Shown here: piece after piece, positions 62,236 through 64,000 of the stretch
Layout of the letters: every line of letters begins with the position of its first letter
How positions within the stretch are numbered: the first letter of the stretch is position 1
NCBI GenBank assembly: GCA_029891345.1
Contig: CM057003.1
Span: 9,614,209-9,678,208, forward strand
Length of the DNA stretch: 64,000 nucleotides
From: Dryococelus australis
Lineage: Eukaryota; Arthropoda; Insecta; Phasmatodea; Phasmatidae
Direction: 5' to 3'
Made by a program: the position numbers and the translations under genes
The notes under the pieces: model-generated
Database searches by the model: none
Told to the model about the DNA's origin: nothing
Seen by the model: only the letters and a program-made list of their open reading frames with translations

Positions 62236-64000
62236 GCTTTTCATATCGTGGGCATTTAACATAATATGACGCTTATTTCGCTATGTGGCCGTACGTTATG
62301 ATGTAGAAATTTACGCATATTCGGCGCACGTAAACTGCTTTGCTAGGTTTGAAAGCTGACGTATGTTACATTTAGACATGAAATTATTCTTTGAAATTTA
62401 AATTAAGTGTTTTCATTTTACGAGGTTATCGCTGTTCACTAGTATCCGCCGTTTTACAACGCAAAGTCAGTGTTAAACTTGTGCTGTTTGGACATTACTT
62501 TAGTGTCGCAGTGGCGCAAATAATTTTTTCTTCCCGTTAGTGTTAGTGTAATACAGCATTCTTTGCAGCAGCATTAAGTAGAGGCTTTATTTACATTAAT
62601 ACTCCTTGCACTATAGTAACATAAGACTTTTAAATGATTAACATTTTCTTCTGTCACCACCTCTTTAATTTTACTACAACATAAACGTTTAAATAAATGC
62701 CTCAGTATACCTCAATAGTAATTTTTTGTAGCAAGAACGACTTTTTTTTCTATGCAAAAGACGAGCAAAGCCATAAAAATGAAAATATACGTATTTTTAA
62801 AATTTATGTCATTTTACAAGAGAGAGAATGGGTATTAACAAATGCGGACTCCATCTATTTACTGTTCCAAGAGATTTATGAATTTTTTTTTAAATATACA
62901 GCAGCTAGCAATATACTGCCAGCTGTGCCTGCGATAAACAAAAGGAAAATGAAAACATTTCCAGGCACTAAAAGCGAAAACACATGCCTTTTTTTTTTAT
63001 CTTTCTAATTCCGTGTTAACTTCTATAATTCACTTTACATCAAAAATTATTGTGCGTGGACAACGAGTTACTTTCATTTAAATAAATTTTAGAAACAATT
63101 TCTGCCATTCTATTTACGCTACATTTTAATGTAATTTGTTAACCAAGCGTTTAGAAAAAAAAATTCTTAAACATGTTTATTTTGTACCACATGGCTGGAA
63201 ATCCTAACAAATGAACGCCAGACTTAATAATGGTTGAGTTTTTTATTAAACCATTTATTTTTCTATCGTTTTGTAATTATTTAGCAACACAGAATGTCAT
63301 ATATTTGTCGATTGCAGAGCAATTTCATATATATTTAATGAAGGAATCGTAATTTCAATTATATATTTAAATGGTAAAGCGAACTACTTCACAGATTTTT
63401 ATGTTATGGAACGCCGAATATTTGCAAAGTAATTTGGGGAGGAGGGACAGCAAAAGGTATCTATATTAAAACGATATAATTACGCAGGTAATTTTGGTAT
63501 AATATAACTTTAAGTTTGTTTATCAACAAAAGGTATCTGTAATACACGTGGCATAAAAAATATAACATTTAAAAGACATTAAAGTAAAATGTTGTTTATC
63601 TGCCGGATTCCTACCTACGTTCCTTGTCAGTCAGTGGGAGTGTATACGTGAAGATGAAGTAATGATTTCCTTAACGTTTCATCTAAGAATAATTTTAAGC
63701 GTTTTTCTATTTGTCTTAAACTCTGTAGCTCTACTGCTAATAAGAGACAAATTTTCTATATCAGCAAAACAGTTCTGAGAACATCCACCACGGACATAGC
63801 TAATCATTAAATAATTCTATACTTTAACTATGTGAAAAGGTGTATAGAGTGAGCTATTATTACCGATTGGATTGCCTGCATGCTACTTGTGTAAATCATC
63901 GCCGATTTTGTTTAGTAACCTTTTATATTCGATTGTCAAACAATATTTTTAAAAAATATTTAAGTTAAAATCGAAATGCGTGTCGTATATATGCTTTCAA
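62236..64000. other. Unannotated AT-rich DNA to the window edge
   Basis: No gene is supported. An open stretch at 62,697-63,008 (103 codons) has low-complexity K/F-rich composition and no motif, so I treat it as chance. Confidence 0.4.

Noticed and set aside
62697..63008. Open frame of 103 codons near the right edge
   Set aside because: Low-complexity K/F-rich composition, homopolymer runs and no motif.

Overview
Overall: this is AT-rich, repeat-dominated nuclear DNA of an animal. It contains no intact gene, no recognisable host exon and no bacterial-style operon. The transposons present (a Maverick/Polinton relic, Tc1/mariner relics, a CR1/jockey-type LINE fragment, tRNA-headed SINEs, MITEs, a foldback-like element, long dinucleotide tracts) suggest a large insect genome. 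The dominant SINE resembles one I associate with stick insects and related Polyneoptera. That assignment rests on recall and is not proved here.

Region 1 (1 to about 11,380): the right-hand part of a decayed Maverick/Polinton (adintovirus-like) element. Its genes are broken by stops and frameshifts but recognisable: protein-primed DNA polymerase B (+), a jelly-roll-type minor structural protein (-), the packaging ATPase (+), an MSV199/T5orf172 (Bro-like) accessory gene (+), a retroviral-type integrase (-), a conserved protein of unknown role (-), an adenain-like protease (-), a small hydrophobic/basic protein (-), a protein with a parvovirus-type phospholipase A2 domain (-) and a capsid-like protein (+). 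The polymerase runs off the left edge. A stretch at 3,140-4,390 with different composition looks like a later insertion.

Region 2 (11,400-31,200): mostly non-coding, with a tRNA-headed SINE (11.55 kb), a 5'-truncated LINE (13.36-14.84 kb), another SINE (20.0 kb), three copies of a 390-430 bp MITE (21.5, 22.4, 25.3 kb) and long microsatellites at 28.4 and 30.1 kb.

Region 3 (31,213-35,795): a 4.6 kb imperfect inverted repeat whose arms are built from nested tandem repeats, like a foldback transposon. A related single arm at 41,235-43,310 has expanded into about ten copies of a roughly 118 bp unit rich in nuclear-receptor-type half sites.

Region 4 (36,974-46,110): a MITE abutting an 11-copy, 25 bp minisatellite; a SINE split by a probable solo LTR, with a 13 bp target duplication around the composite; and three more SINE copies.

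Region 5 (49,460-53,020): three different Tc1/mariner transposase relics clustered together.

Region 6 (53,490-64,000): further MITE copies of very different length, including a 97 bp hairpin; a three-copy tandem repeat; a SINE directly beside a MITE; a candidate TA-flanked MITE; two tRNA-like stretches followed by T runs; otherwise unannotated AT-rich DNA.
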